64,000 nt of DNA from Ichthyophis bannanicus (Eukaryota > Chordata > Amphibia > Gymnophiona > Ichthyophiidae). The notes below the pieces were generated by a model. The model worked only from the letters and a program-made list of their open reading frames with translations. It was not told the DNA's origin and ran no database searches. The stretch is taken from assembly GCA_033557465.1 (NCBI GenBank), contig CM066031.1, positions 1,673,074,800 through 1,673,138,799 of the forward strand. Direction: 5' to 3'. Position numbers and translations under genes: made by a program. This document shows, in pieces, positions 43,305 to 52,841 of this stretch (the stretch's first letter is position 1; each line of letters opens with the position of its first letter).

Positions 43305-44546
43305 CTGGGAATCTATATCTTACAGGCGAGGCTCACATATCAGGAACCTCTGATCACAGTATATCTTAATGATGAGCCCACAGAAATGTTACTTGATACA
43401 GGAGCCACGTCCTCTGTATTAACTGCTTTACCACAGAGATGCCAGCTTAGTAGAAAGAAAATGACTACCACTGGTTTTGATGGTAGACCCCTTACATCTT
43501 ATCTAACTACACCTATTTGTTTAAGAATAGGAGATCAGCAGATTTCTCATTCTTTTCTGTTTGCCCCATATTGCCCAGTAAATTTGATGGGTAGGGACTT
43601 ACTGGTGAAATTACAGGTTGAATTCACCTATGGTCCGCTGGGAGAAAAAGGCCCTGAGCGGTCACTGCTACTCAGCCCTTATGGCCGAGTTAAATCACAT
43701 CTGCCTGTAACCATTCGTATTAAGCCTGGCTGTAAACCACCAAAGATTCCGCAGTATCCCCTCCAACCGGAGGCCCTGCAGGGATCTCGCCAGGAGATTC
43801 AGGAGCTGTTACAGCATGGAATTATTGAACTCAGTAATTCCCCATATAACACCCCACTATTCCCTGTGAAAAAGCCTAATGGGAAGTGGAGAATAGTTCA
43901 TGACTTACGTGCACTTAACAGTGTTATTGAACCACAGTTTCCAGTAGTCTCAAACCCTGCCACATTGCTGACAACGACTACTCTGTACAAATATCATACT
44001 GTTCTGGACCTTTCCCATGCCTTTTTTGGGATAGAAGTTGAATCCACATCCCGGCAGTTGCTGGCATTTATTTTTGAGGGTCAGCATTATCAGTGGACCA
44101 GGTTACCCCAAGGATATGTGGAAAGCCCCTCCATATTCTCTCAAGCACTAGTTGCTGATTTGCAATCATTCAGGGCAGAGCTGCCCAGCAATGTGTCTTT
44201 GTTACAGTATGTAGATGACTTACTGCTTTCCACAGCTGAGGCTGCAACAAATCTGGCCCTCACAGATAAACTTGTTTGTTATCTTTTGGAAAGTGGATAC
44301 CAGATTAACATGGCCAAGGCACAGATCTGCCAAACTGAAGTCACTTTTCTGGGTTTCCTAGTAGGAGATGGAATGCTGTCTCTGACAGAGAAAACTAAAC
44401 AACACTGCTTGCAATTACAGATGCCTACCACTGTAAAGCAATTGCGATCTCTGCTCGGCATGATAAATTTCTGCCGAAATTGGATCCCAGGTCATAGTCA
44501 ACGCACACATCCCTTTCACAAATATTTAAAAGGGGGGGGGGGCTAA
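43305..44546 (+). CDS. pol: ERV1 protease and reverse transcriptase (pol, first part)
   Basis: The frame continues from gag after the TGA. Aspartic protease: substrate-strand region ITVYLNDEPTEM, active site LLDTGATSSVL with DTGA at 43,395-43,406, and NLMGRDLL near its end. Reverse transcriptase: SPYNTPLFPVKKPNGKWRIV, first catalytic Asp in VLDLSHAFF (44,007), LPQG at 44,103-44,114, and YVDD at 44,208-44,219. All three catalytic aspartates are present. The frame ends at 44,544-44,546 after an 11-G run (44,532-44,542) that shifts it out of register with the rest of pol. That run is either a true lesion or a base-calling error. Confidence 0.93.
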   Translation: MGIYILQARLTYQEPLITVYLNDEPTEMLLDTGATSSVLTALPQRCQLSRKKMTTTGFDGRPLTSYLTTPICLRIGDQQISHSFLFAPYCPVNLMGRDLLVKLQVEFTYGPLGEKGPERSLLLSPYGRVKSHLPVTIRIKPGCKPPKIPQYPLQPEALQGSRQEIQELLQHGIIELSNSPYNTPLFPVKKPNGKWRIVHDLRALNSVIEPQFPVVSNPATLLTTTTLYKYHTVLDLSHAFFGIEVESTSRQLLAFIFEGQHYQWTRLPQGYVESPSIFSQALVADLQSFRAELPSNVSLLQYVDDLLLSTAEAATNLALTDKLVCYLLESGYQINMAKAQICQTEVTFLGFLVGDGMLSLTEKTKQHCLQLQMPTTVKQLRSLLGMINFCRNWIPGHSQRTHPFHKYLKGGGG

Positions 44547-46713
44547 GGGGTCGACTGTTATCAGCCTGTCAGCTCCTGACCAGATTTTGCTTCAATCTCT
44601 TTTGACTGATGTCTCGCACACACCAAGTATCTGTCTCCCTGACTATTCAAAGGAGATGTTTCTCATTAGCTTTCACGGACATCACACGTGGGCAGCTGTG
44701 ATTTATCAGGATGATGGTAAAATTGTGTCCTACTTGTCAGGATCTTTTTCTGTTACAGAAATAGTTCTGCCTGATGTTGAGAGAGGGTTAGTAGCCACCA
44801 GTGAGGCAGTCAGAAAGACCTATAACACCTTTCATCCCTTGCGACTCACTGTGTATTGCTCCGGTGATGTAGAGGCATTGTTATGCAGTAATACTCTCCA
44901 CTTTACTCCATATCGGGTGCACCAGCTTTGTGCTACTCTGCTACGGAGTCACATTCTCATTAAGCCATTCCCTGCAAGTCACCCTTTTGGCTACCTACAA
45001 AATTTAGTTTCTGTCATTAGTGGAGAGGAAGAAGATAAGATCCCCATTTTTTCTTTTGCAGATAATATTCTGTCTCTTCACGAAATGCCTGTCAATTCTA
45101 AAGTCTGGTTCACTGACGGTTCTGAGACGTCACTATGTTCTGGTTTCAGTGCAGTACAAATATCTCCTTCTGGAGACATTCTAGATGTATTGCAATATCA
45201 GTTGCCGAGTTTTTATAGTGCTCAAGGTGCAGAACTCTGTGCAATTTTGGCAGTCTTACTGCATCAGGAGAGACAGAACATTATTATATTCACTGACTCC
45301 CAATATGCAGCACAAGTGCTGACAGCGCTTCACCAGAAATGGTCACAAAGAGGTTTTATCACTTCCTCAGCCAGCTCAATTTCACATCTTGATGAGATAC
45401 ATCAAATTTATGAGTGTTTAGAGAAACGCAGAATCAACAATCTGTTTCTGTGCTGTGAGTGGGTTCCTGGACATACACAGGGAGACTCTTTCCGCCAGAT
45501 GGGCAATGCCCTGGCAGATCAGTTAGCCAAAGAAGTAACTAGTAATGCTTCCCTGACTTTACCTGTCACCAGATCACAGATCTATTTAGTACCTGACCTT
45601 GCTGATTATCAGAAAGATGCTGTTTCTCATGAAATAGGAAATTGGGAGAGACTAGGTTGTTCCCAAATTAAGAAAATGTGGGTACATCCATCAGGAAAAC
45701 TTTGTATCTGTTATGTGGCACTAAAACGCCTTACAGATCTCATACACGATATCTATCATTCTAGTACTGCAAATGTCTACAGCATGCTTGAGGACATTTT
45801 TTGGTGTCCACACATGAAAAATCGCATTCAGGAACTAGTAGCTAAATGTCCTGTGTGTATCCTGAATTCTCAGCCAGGAGGAAAACCCATAGCCAAAGGT
45901 CATCTCCCGGTTCTAAGTGGTCCTTTTGAATCCTGGTATGTAGATTTTACTGACATGATCCACAGATGTGCTCAGAAGCGGTACCTTTTAGTGTGGGTTT
46001 GCCCTTGGTCTAAATGGATTGAGGCCTTCCCCTGCAATAGAGAGACTGCTGAAGAAGTAGTAGAGGTTTTGCTAACACAAATAATTCCCCGATTTGGCAT
46101 TCCTAAAGTCATATATTCTGACAATGGCTCTCACTTTCGTAATGCTCTTGTAACTGCACTCACCCAGCATCTTCCTGTTCAGTGGAAGTATGTTTCTGTG
46201 TATAAACCTACTTCCAATGGTCTTGTTGAACGATGTAATGGCATTTTGAAAACTCAACTCAGAAAAATTTGTGCTTCTGGTCATATGACCTGGCTACAAG
46301 CATTACCAATGTGCTTATTTCAGCTGCGTAATAGCCCGATCAAGCGATTACATCTGACACCTCATGAAATGGCCACTGGCCGGCGTATGCGCACAACTAA
46401 TTTATCACAGTCCCAGGTTCCGATTCATGATAGTCTTTCTGCTTACCTTGCAGGACTCCGGATTGCGCTTCAAGAAATTGCTGACCGTGTAGCAGCCACA
46501 CAGTCTGTGTCCAGTCCATCCTTATTACCTTGTTTCCCTGTAGGGTCCACTGTCTATAAAAGAAATTGTGTTCGTGTATCCTGGGACTGCCCAACCTTTT
46601 CAGGACCCCACGTTGTCACTGCTGCTTCCCCTTTTGCTGCAAGACTGAATGATACTGATACTTGGGTGCATGTCAGCCATCTAAAAGCGTCTCCAGCTGT
46701 CCCATCTGATTAA
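44547..46713 (+). CDS. pol: ERV1 RNase H and integrase (pol, second part)
   Basis: This open region is out of frame with the first part by one base. Connection domain, then RNase H with catalytic residues in FTDGS (D at 45,115), GAEL (E at 45,232), FTDSQYA (D at 45,295) and GNALADQLA (D at 45,517). Integrase: zinc-binding H-H-C-C (HDIYHSS to CPVC, about 45,740-45,865), and catalytic core D in YVDFTD (45,943), D in YSDNGSHF (46,120) and E in NGLVERCNG (46,228), giving D,D(35)E. The C-terminal module has FSGPHVV and WVHVSHLK, the gammaretroviral GPY/F type. It stops at 46,711-46,713. All catalytic residues are retained. Confidence 0.93.
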
Positions 46714-46733
46714 TCAGTTTTATTTTCCTACAG
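46714..46733 (+). promoter_or_regulatory. Splice acceptor for env
   Basis: A pyrimidine-rich stretch TTTTATTTTCCTACAG ends in AG at 46,732-46,733, between the pol stop and the env start (46,759). Subgenomic env mRNA would join the leader donor here. Confidence 0.75.
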
Positions 46734-46758
46734 AACTCAGTGTTCTCACAACAGTGCT

Positions 46759-48528
46759 ATGTTATTAGTACCAAAGATGATCGCTGTCAAGCCTACTCCA
46801 TGGGCGTCCTTGTGCTTTTTTCTGGGAATCTCTGTCATAATCGTCCTCCTTATTGAGTGTTTACATCCAGATGGACAGCTAGCTTTGTTTCTTCATGGAT
46901 GGAACCAGACTAACCAGACGATATCTCGAGCACCCCGAGCTTTACCTGAAGGCTCTCTGAACTTGTGGAAGCAATCAGTATTACACATTGTTTCCCTGAT
47001 GAACATTACAGACTGCATTATTTGTACCCCTTTACCAAAGGGTGTATCATATGCTCCAGTACATGTTTCAAAGGTTCCCTTAAATGAGTATGCAGGACAG
47101 CTTGCTTGTGTAGATAATAATAATTTTTCTGCCAGTTGTTATGAGACTTTTAATTGTTCCCAGACGTGGCATGCAATGAATATGATACATGACCCTTTGC
47201 GTGTATATGTTGACCCGAATATGATATTTGATCTATGTTTAATAACAAATGTATCCATTGCTTTTTCAGACAGGTGTAACCTGTCGTTTAATGTTATTAA
47301 TGGATCCTTTCATTTTGCTAGTAATTCTGTCATGATAAAGTGGTATAATCAATCCGGTAATATGGACCCCTCCAATATGAAATATGATTGGAGAAATATT
47401 ACAAGAAACCCGGTAGTGTTTAATGGAGCTGACTTCCGCTGGTATGTGGGAGTTGGTCCCATTTATCACGATGGTTCAGCTGTGCTGACAACGGGTTCTC
47501 AGAATGAATCTCCATATACTTCTTGCTATCTCCCAATGTCCAGTTTCAGGAGGGATCTTACCTCAGCTACCACGGGAAAATCTTTTGTTAAGTGGTTTGA
47601 TGGGCATCATATGAGTCGCATATGGACACCTGCTACAAACCTCTTTGCTGTAATGGGTCATTATTGGTTGTGTGGGGAAACTCTGTATCAGGTAATTAAC
47701 CTCTCCCTATTACCCTGTGCTTTGGTTAAAGTTTCTTCTTTTTCTGTCTTGATACCTCTTAATGTTACCCATCATTCTGCTTCTCGCTCCACCCTGCATA
47801 GATTAAAACGTAGCTCCTCAGCTTATGCTAGCCCCTGGGATTCCTCTATAGCCGAGGATGATGCCATTCAGGCCTCATTTGAGTATATCAATTCCACTTA
47901 TCCCATGACTAAAACTCGTTTGGATGCCCTTAGCGCAACGGCCTGGATTCCCTTTGCCACCCCTGCCCGTACTGCTGAGCTTGGTATGGCTGTACACCGT
48001 TTGCAATGTTTGTTGCATATTCAAATGAAAGCTGTTACTGAATCCATATCACGCCTAGCCGAGTCCCTTGAACAAAATACACAAATGACTCTGCAGAATA
48101 GGCAAGCTTTGGATTTACTTTTGGCCGCTGAAGGCGGAACATGCACTTTCATTAATGCTACGAACTGTTGTACTGTAATCGCTAACCACACGGTGTTTGT
48201 GTTAGATGCCATGAATAAGATAAAGCATCTCTCTGAATTGCATATTGATGATTTTAAAGGGGGACTTCAACTTAATAATATTTGGGGTAGTATTGCTTCA
48301 TGGTTTGCTAGTTTAGGTGTAGGACTTAAAGCCTTCTTTATTACGCTTTTAAGTATAGCTTGTTTTGCAATCATTGCTTGTTGTACCTTATCCATTTTAC
48401 TTGCCTGTTGTAAACGAATGATATCGCAAAGCACTAAAACCATGTATATTGTGTCAAGGGAACAGTACCAACGATTGCCTTTGAATGATCCATCTTTGTC
48501 TCAAATGGTTGTTATTCACGCCCCTTAG
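46759..48528 (+). CDS. env: ERV1 envelope glycoprotein, intact 589-codon frame
   Basis: Envelope precursor for receptor binding and membrane fusion. The N-terminal hydrophobic signal/anchor is at about residues 15-34 (WASLCFFLGISVIIVLL). The surface subunit has many N-X-S/T sites and a CIIC (CXXC) motif at 47,014-47,025. A furin-type site RLKR is at residues 348-351 (47,800-47,811). The transmembrane subunit begins without an obvious glycine-rich hydrophobic fusion peptide. It continues with a heptad-rich helix, the LQNRQALDLLLAAEGG block (48,094-48,141) and C-X7-CC (48,142-48,171), a membrane anchor near 48,328-48,410, and a ~40-residue tail with a YQRL motif. CXXC with C-X6-CC is typical of gamma-type envelopes; here the spacing is seven. 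The frame is uninterrupted. Confidence 0.93.
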   Translation: MLLVPKMIAVKPTPWASLCFFLGISVIIVLLIECLHPDGQLALFLHGWNQTNQTISRAPRALPEGSLNLWKQSVLHIVSLMNITDCIICTPLPKGVSYAPVHVSKVPLNEYAGQLACVDNNNFSASCYETFNCSQTWHAMNMIHDPLRVYVDPNMIFDLCLITNVSIAFSDRCNLSFNVINGSFHFASNSVMIKWYNQSGNMDPSNMKYDWRNITRNPVVFNGADFRWYVGVGPIYHDGSAVLTTGSQNESPYTSCYLPMSSFRRDLTSATTGKSFVKWFDGHHMSRIWTPATNLFAVMGHYWLCGETLYQVINLSLLPCALVKVSSFSVLIPLNVTHHSASRSTLHRLKRSSSAYASPWDSSIAEDDAIQASFEYINSTYPMTKTRLDALSATAWIPFATPARTAELGMAVHRLQCLLHIQMKAVTESISRLAESLEQNTQMTLQNRQALDLLLAAEGGTCTFINATNCCTVIANHTVFVLDAMNKIKHLSELHIDDFKGGLQLNNIWGSIASWFASLGVGLKAFFITLLSIACFAIIACCTLSILLACCKRMISQSTKTMYIVSREQYQRLPLNDPSLSQMVVIHAP

Positions 48529-48555
48529 TGGGATTATTTTAATTATCCCCCCAAC

Positions 48556-48580
48556 AAAAAAAAAGAAAAAAAAGTGGCGA
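48556..48580 (+). other. Polypurine tract of ERV1
   Basis: An A-rich purine stretch with G (AAAGAAAAAAAAGTGG at its end) lies just before the 3' LTR. It is less G-rich than usual, and a few non-purines separate it from the LTR start. Confidence 0.6.
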
Positions 48581-48581
48581 A

Positions 48582-49418
48582 TGTAGGGAAATCTGACTTA
48601 AATCTGCCTTGGGTCTGCTTATATATATTGGCTTCATATTAGCTTTATATGACTGCACCCTTGCCTGATGATATTATGGATGGCACAGAAGACAAGCATG
48701 TGGGTATAAAGGAGTAGATGTGGCCTTCTATGGAGGATTTGCTATGGAGAATTCTGGGTAACCATATTCTGCATAGGAGTGTGCAAAATATTGGGCCTAG
48801 CAGTATTTGAGCCTAAGCAAGAAAAAATACAGGCTAAGCCAGGAATGCAATTCTTATGAGCATAAACACACTCTCCTACCCTGAAGGTTTCAATTAGTGC
48901 CAGAAGAAGAAAATACACAGGAAGGGGCAGAGGTCACAGGCCATGCATAGATAAATAGACCTAAAAGCACAGAGGTCACAGGCCATGCATAGATAAATAG
49001 ACCTAAAAGCATTTCCAGATGTATAGAGGTCATAGGCCATGTATAAATGAGCAGGTCTAAGTGCAGGTCCAGATAGGTCCAGATGTACAAATGTAAGGAG
49101 ATTCTCCCCTGGGAAAAGTGTTGCAGGGCCCTGCTGACACTTAAGAATGTATGATGGATTACTGAACAGACATTTGAGACGGAGAGAAATATATATAAGG
49201 CAATTATTTTTCAGGTAGGGGCGGGCGGTATTTTCTTCCTCTTCACAGAGAAAGAAAGTACTGTCTGCCATCTCTAGATAGGCATTTGCTGTTTGCTATT
49301 TTATAATCACTTTTGTTATTCTAAATAAAAGTCTTTTGAGCTAAAGCAACTGCCGTCTAAGTAATTCTCTGATTGGTGATATTTTGGGCAACCGTTGTGG
49401 GAACCAGAAGCTACAATA
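48582..49418 (+). mobile_element. 3' LTR of ERV1 (837 bp)
   Basis: Identical to the 5' LTR except for two substitutions (48,727 and 49,191), loss of one TA unit, and a 10-bp tandem duplication (AGGTCCAGAT) near 49,070. Polyadenylation signal at 49,324-49,329. Confidence 0.95.
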
Positions 49419-49422
49419 AGGC
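49419..49422. repeat. Provirus target-site duplication, right copy
   Basis: AGGC, matching 39,509-39,512. Confidence 0.75.
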
Positions 49423-49567
49423 GCCTAGGTGCCTTTATAATAAAGGCTAAAATTAGACACCTATGAGGCCTTCAGACAAAGGCGACCTGTTATTGAATCA
49501 TCCTTCTATAAGGGTAATTTTATAACAGGCCGCTTAGGTTGAAACACCCCCATGCGAAAACATTAAA
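49423..49567. repeat. Right part of the MITE-like element hit by ERV1
   Basis: Joined to the left flank without the provirus, the site is a palindrome with centre TAGGCGCCTA and arms TTATAAAG..CAC / GTG..CTTTATAA. The following sequence contains TTTATAATAAAGGC and TTTTATAACAGGC, motifs of a foldback MITE. The element is then interrupted again by an L1 at 49,582. Confidence 0.55.
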
Positions 49568-49584
49568 ATAGGTGTTTAGAGAGT

Positions 49585-50454
49585 TTGGGACATGTCGTCA
49601 CGCTTGAGGGCCGTTGCAAGTCTTTCGAGATGCTTTGCGCAGAGTTTGAGCTGCCACAGAGTACTTCTCTTTTTGCGTATCTCCAACTTAGGCATTATAT
49701 TGATTCGTTGCCACAGTCGGAATTGCATGAGGCTCATTCTGCGCGTATTATTGCTTCCCTTGCCTTGGGGAAGGACTGTTTGCCTAGGGTAGCGGTGCTA
49801 AAGCGTGGGTTAGCTCAATATGATGCCCCCATGGATTCCTCGAAGGAGGAGGAGGCCTGGGCGCGGGAACTGGGGTATGCGATTCCACCGGGTTCGGTTG
49901 GGGCGGCTCTTAGACGGATTGTCCGATTAGTAGAGGGGGCCAAATGGTGGGAGGTACAATTCAAATGTATTACACGGGCCCACTTTTCCCCGAGGCGCGC
50001 ATTGCGCACGGGGCTCACCGATTATGGGGGGTACCCTAAGTGTACCCTGCCCTTGGCGGACTTGGGACATATGTGGTGGGGGTGTGGACCCATCAAGGCT
50101 TACTGGACCCGTATTGGGGCCTACTTAGGAGCTTTGTTGTGTCAACCTGTCCGGTGGTCTGGTTTAATGATTGCCTTGGACTGTCTCGGCCCAGGGCAGC
50201 TTAAGGTGCGGTGGGGGCAAATTTTGATGCGGAAAACTTGTCTGGTGGGGAAGGGTCCTATCCTTCGTAGATGGCGTGAGCCGTTAGCCCCCTCATTCTG
50301 GGAGTGGCGTAATAGCTTCCACCACCTTATGTTGATAGAATGCAGGGCGGCCAGGGGGACTCCTCAGCGCTGGGCTTCTTTTCTGCTGATATGGATGCCT
50401 TACATTCAGAGCTTGGGATCTAAAGTTAGGAGTGAGGTATTAGCTATAGGTTAA
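49585..50454 (+). pseudogene. L1-like ORF2p, C-terminal region
   Basis: A 289-codon open stretch starts within 3 bp of the truncation point. It contains LQLRHYIDSLPQSEL, a helical region, and the Cys/His motif CTLPLADLGHMWWGC characteristic of L1-group ORF2 C-termini, where the first Cys pair appears reduced (YPKC). It then shows ILMRKTCLVGKGPILRRW and ends SEVLAIG. The polymerase and endonuclease are absent. It is uninterrupted, so the insertion is fairly recent. A homologous, more decayed C-terminus is at 54,948-55,412 on the minus strand. Confidence 0.8.
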
Positions 50455-50858
50455 GGTTACACCTCGGTACTGCCTGAATAGGGGTGAGAGCTGGATGGGG
50501 AGAGGGACTGCGGGTAGGCGTTTCCCGGTGAACGGAGGTTTGGCTCTGGCTTGGGGGTGGGGGGGGGGTAGGAGGGGAATGGGGAGGATAAGGGAATTGG
50601 GGGGAGGGGGGGGGAAATGTATACATCTATGAACAGAGCTTTCAGATGCTTTCCATGGTTGCTGGTGCTCGATTTCTCCCACTGTTTTTTCTCTCTGTGC
50701 ACTGTGGACTCCTGGGGAGGGATAAGACACCACCCTGCCCAGGTGATTATAAATGAGGATATTTGTTGGTAATTGCACTTGGATAAGAGGGGGGAGCAAC
50801 GGGAGGGGAGGGTACAAGGAACACGAAAAAAAAAAAAAGAAAATGTAAATATGTTTTG

Positions 50859-51149
50859 CGCCTAGTGGTTGGGGCAAGGTACTTCAGGTCGGAAGGTTGG
50901 GGGTTCAAATCCCACTAGAGGACAGCAACCTTGGGCTGGAAGGACTGGGGTTTCTAGTCCCACAGGTGCTCCTTGTGGTCTTGGGCAAGCCACTTAATCC
51001 TCCATAGCCCATGTTCCCTGTAAAATAGTTATCTCCAAGTTTTATAATGCCCTGTTCAATGTAATTTCAGTTTGTTCAATGTAAACCGCACTGATGCAGA
51101 ATAGCGCGGTATATAAGAGAATGTAAATAAATAAAATAAATAAATAAAT
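50859..51149 (+). mobile_element. tRNA-headed SINE (copy S4)
   Basis: It starts GCGCCTAGTGGTTGGGGCAA (a few bases of the head are missing), has GGGGGTTCAAATCCCAC and CTTGGGCAAGCCACTTAATC, and ends in GGTATATAAGAGAATG with an AAATAAAT tail. It is inserted in the L1 3' UTR; TTG repeats on either side may be a short duplication. Confidence 0.9.
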
Positions 51150-51201
51150 TGATTATGTTGTTCAATAAACAGATTTGAAAAAAAAAAATAGGTGTTTAGA
51201 G

Positions 51202-51870
51202 GCACATTCCAACATGTGCATTTAGGCCCCTGTGCGCTCGATGGGAATCGGAACGCATATAGGTAGACCCGATTCTGATCCTGTAGGGGCTAGATGTGCC
51301 CCGTGGAATCAGAATCGGGTCTAGGATCTGTATGTGCAGGACGAGACCTGATTCCAATCGGCCTGCATGTATAGACCCATGCCCCGCTAACTCAGTTAGG
51401 CTCCTGAATGGAGCCATGGTGCCATTGCATCCCACTGCCATGGCACCATGGCTCCATTCAGGAGCCGCAATCCCTGGCCGCTGAGCACGCTCTCCTTTCC
51501 CCGCAGCCCGACCCATGATCTGGCCTTCCATGGCCAGGGTCGGGCTGTGGGGAACCCTCTACACCCCCTCACCTCACTTGCGTTGCCCAGGCCTGCCGTT
51601 CCCCGTCCAATCTGCTGACCCCGGACATACAAGGCCAACTTCAGAATCGGCCCTGTACGTCTGGGGTCGCGGACCTCCCACTGCCCACCCTAACTCCGCT
51701 TCCACAATGCCCCCTCCTGCACCCATCTAAGACTCCCCATACAAATGCCTTGTTCATATGGGGAGGCTTTTGACGGGGCTGGCAGGGAGGTGAATAGTGG
51801 AGATGGATGTCTCAACAGGACATCCATCCCTGCTATTCGTGGACAGAATGGACCCCTTAGTGAATGAACA
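51202..51870 (-). repeat. Palindrome-rich interspersed repeat, copy 2
   Basis: In reverse orientation it shares with copy 3 the end GGGGTCCATTCTGTCCACGA (complement, ending near 51,860), the GGATGTCC hairpin at 51,795-51,830, and the CGTACAGGGCCGATTCTG block (complement). A separate 27-bp-arm hairpin lies at 51,399-51,466 (GGCTCCTGAATGGAGCCATG and its complement). Confidence 0.6.
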
Positions 51871-52841
51871 ATGAAAATCATTACTTTCCAAAGTATTCTC
51901 TCACTCCTCCCCAACTTGTCTTGTATCCTCCACTTAGGGGCTGTACAAGGGTATCTGACACCCTGTTCACCCTGCCCCAGGGGCAGCTCTAGCCCCCCTG
52001 CCCCCATGTTCAGTATCTCCTATTCCCTTTCTTACATCCCCAAGTGTCCAGCATATCCCTACCTCTTCCTTACACCCCCGTATCCAGCATCTCTCCTCCT
52101 CTTCACTATCCCCTTTTCAAGAGTCCAGCATTTCTTCTCTTCCCTACCCCTACCCGTCTCCAGCATCTCATCTCCTCACCCCTTCCCTACCCTTTGCTCA
52201 AGCATCCAGCATCTCCCCTTTTCTTTAGCTTGCTGCTCTGCTTCCCTGCCTCTCCCCTAGTATATAGCATCCTCCCTTCCCTTCCTGCTAGTGGACTTAC
52301 CTCTACTACCATTGCTCTACTGCCATTGCCACACCACTAAAGATGACTTGAGGCAGCCAGCAGGGGACCTCTGAGAATGGCCGTAGCAAGCAGTGTGGCT
52401 ACACAATGTGTAAGCACAGAAGGGGCTCTGACATCATTAACAGGACTTCCAGGAAGCGTGACAAGAGTGAGTTCCTGTAAGCGTCTGGGGGGAGGGAGTG
52501 CCAGTTTGCAAGTCACACAGAGCGCATTCTAGATTGCTACGTCTCGGAGCACATGCATGTGCTCTAGGTCTGTCCCCGCTGAAGCAGGAAGTTTGGAGAG
52601 ACTGAGGCTTGAGTGTGCACTTGAGCTTGGAGGCATTTTTTACTACTGTTGGCACTAATGCTGCTCCTGAAACTGTGTCGCCATAGGCGAACACCTAGTC
52701 TGCCTGTTGGTAGGACCAGCCCTACCTCCACTCAGTTTTTGTGCTGATGAATCCTAAATGACCAAGAAATACATATTTAATTTCACTGAAAAGGAACCAA
52801 GTAATAATACCTGTGGCACTAAAACACCGATAAACAATGAA
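51871..52841. other. No recognised gene; weak repeat at 52,380-52,560
   Basis: A pyrimidine-rich stretch (about 51,960-52,280) gives long but meaningless open frames. 52,380-52,560 shares ordered motifs with 28,561-28,740. Confidence 0.45.

Larger units (their letters stand above)
39513..49418 (+). mobile_element. Young gamma-type endogenous retrovirus (ERV1)
   Basis: A 9,906-bp provirus with LTR, primer-binding site, leader with splice donors, gag, in-frame TGA, pro-pol, splice acceptor, env, polypurine tract and LTR. The gag-pol arrangement in one frame with a stop between, the single zinc knuckle, the GPY/F integrase end and the CXXC / CX7CC-type envelope point to a gamma-like (class I) retrovirus. 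The LTRs differ by two substitutions and two indels. The coding frames are broken only at an 8-A run in gag and an 11-G run in pol. It is the best preserved element in the window. Confidence 0.95.
49582..51187 (+). mobile_element. L1-like LINE, 5'-truncated, with 14-bp TSD
   Basis: The insertion is flanked by ATAGGTGTTTAGAG (49,568-49,581 and 51,188-51,201). The bottom-strand nick site reads TTTT/AATG, typical of L1-type endonuclease. It holds the C-terminus of ORF2, about 400 bp of 3' UTR, and AATAAACAGATTTG with a poly(A) tail at 51,177-51,187. A SINE sits in the 3' UTR at 50,859-51,149. Confidence 0.9.

Noticed and set aside
51871..52340. Two long overlapping frames in a pyrimidine-rich stretch
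   Set aside because: Low-complexity Pro/Ser/Leu-rich translations with no domain.
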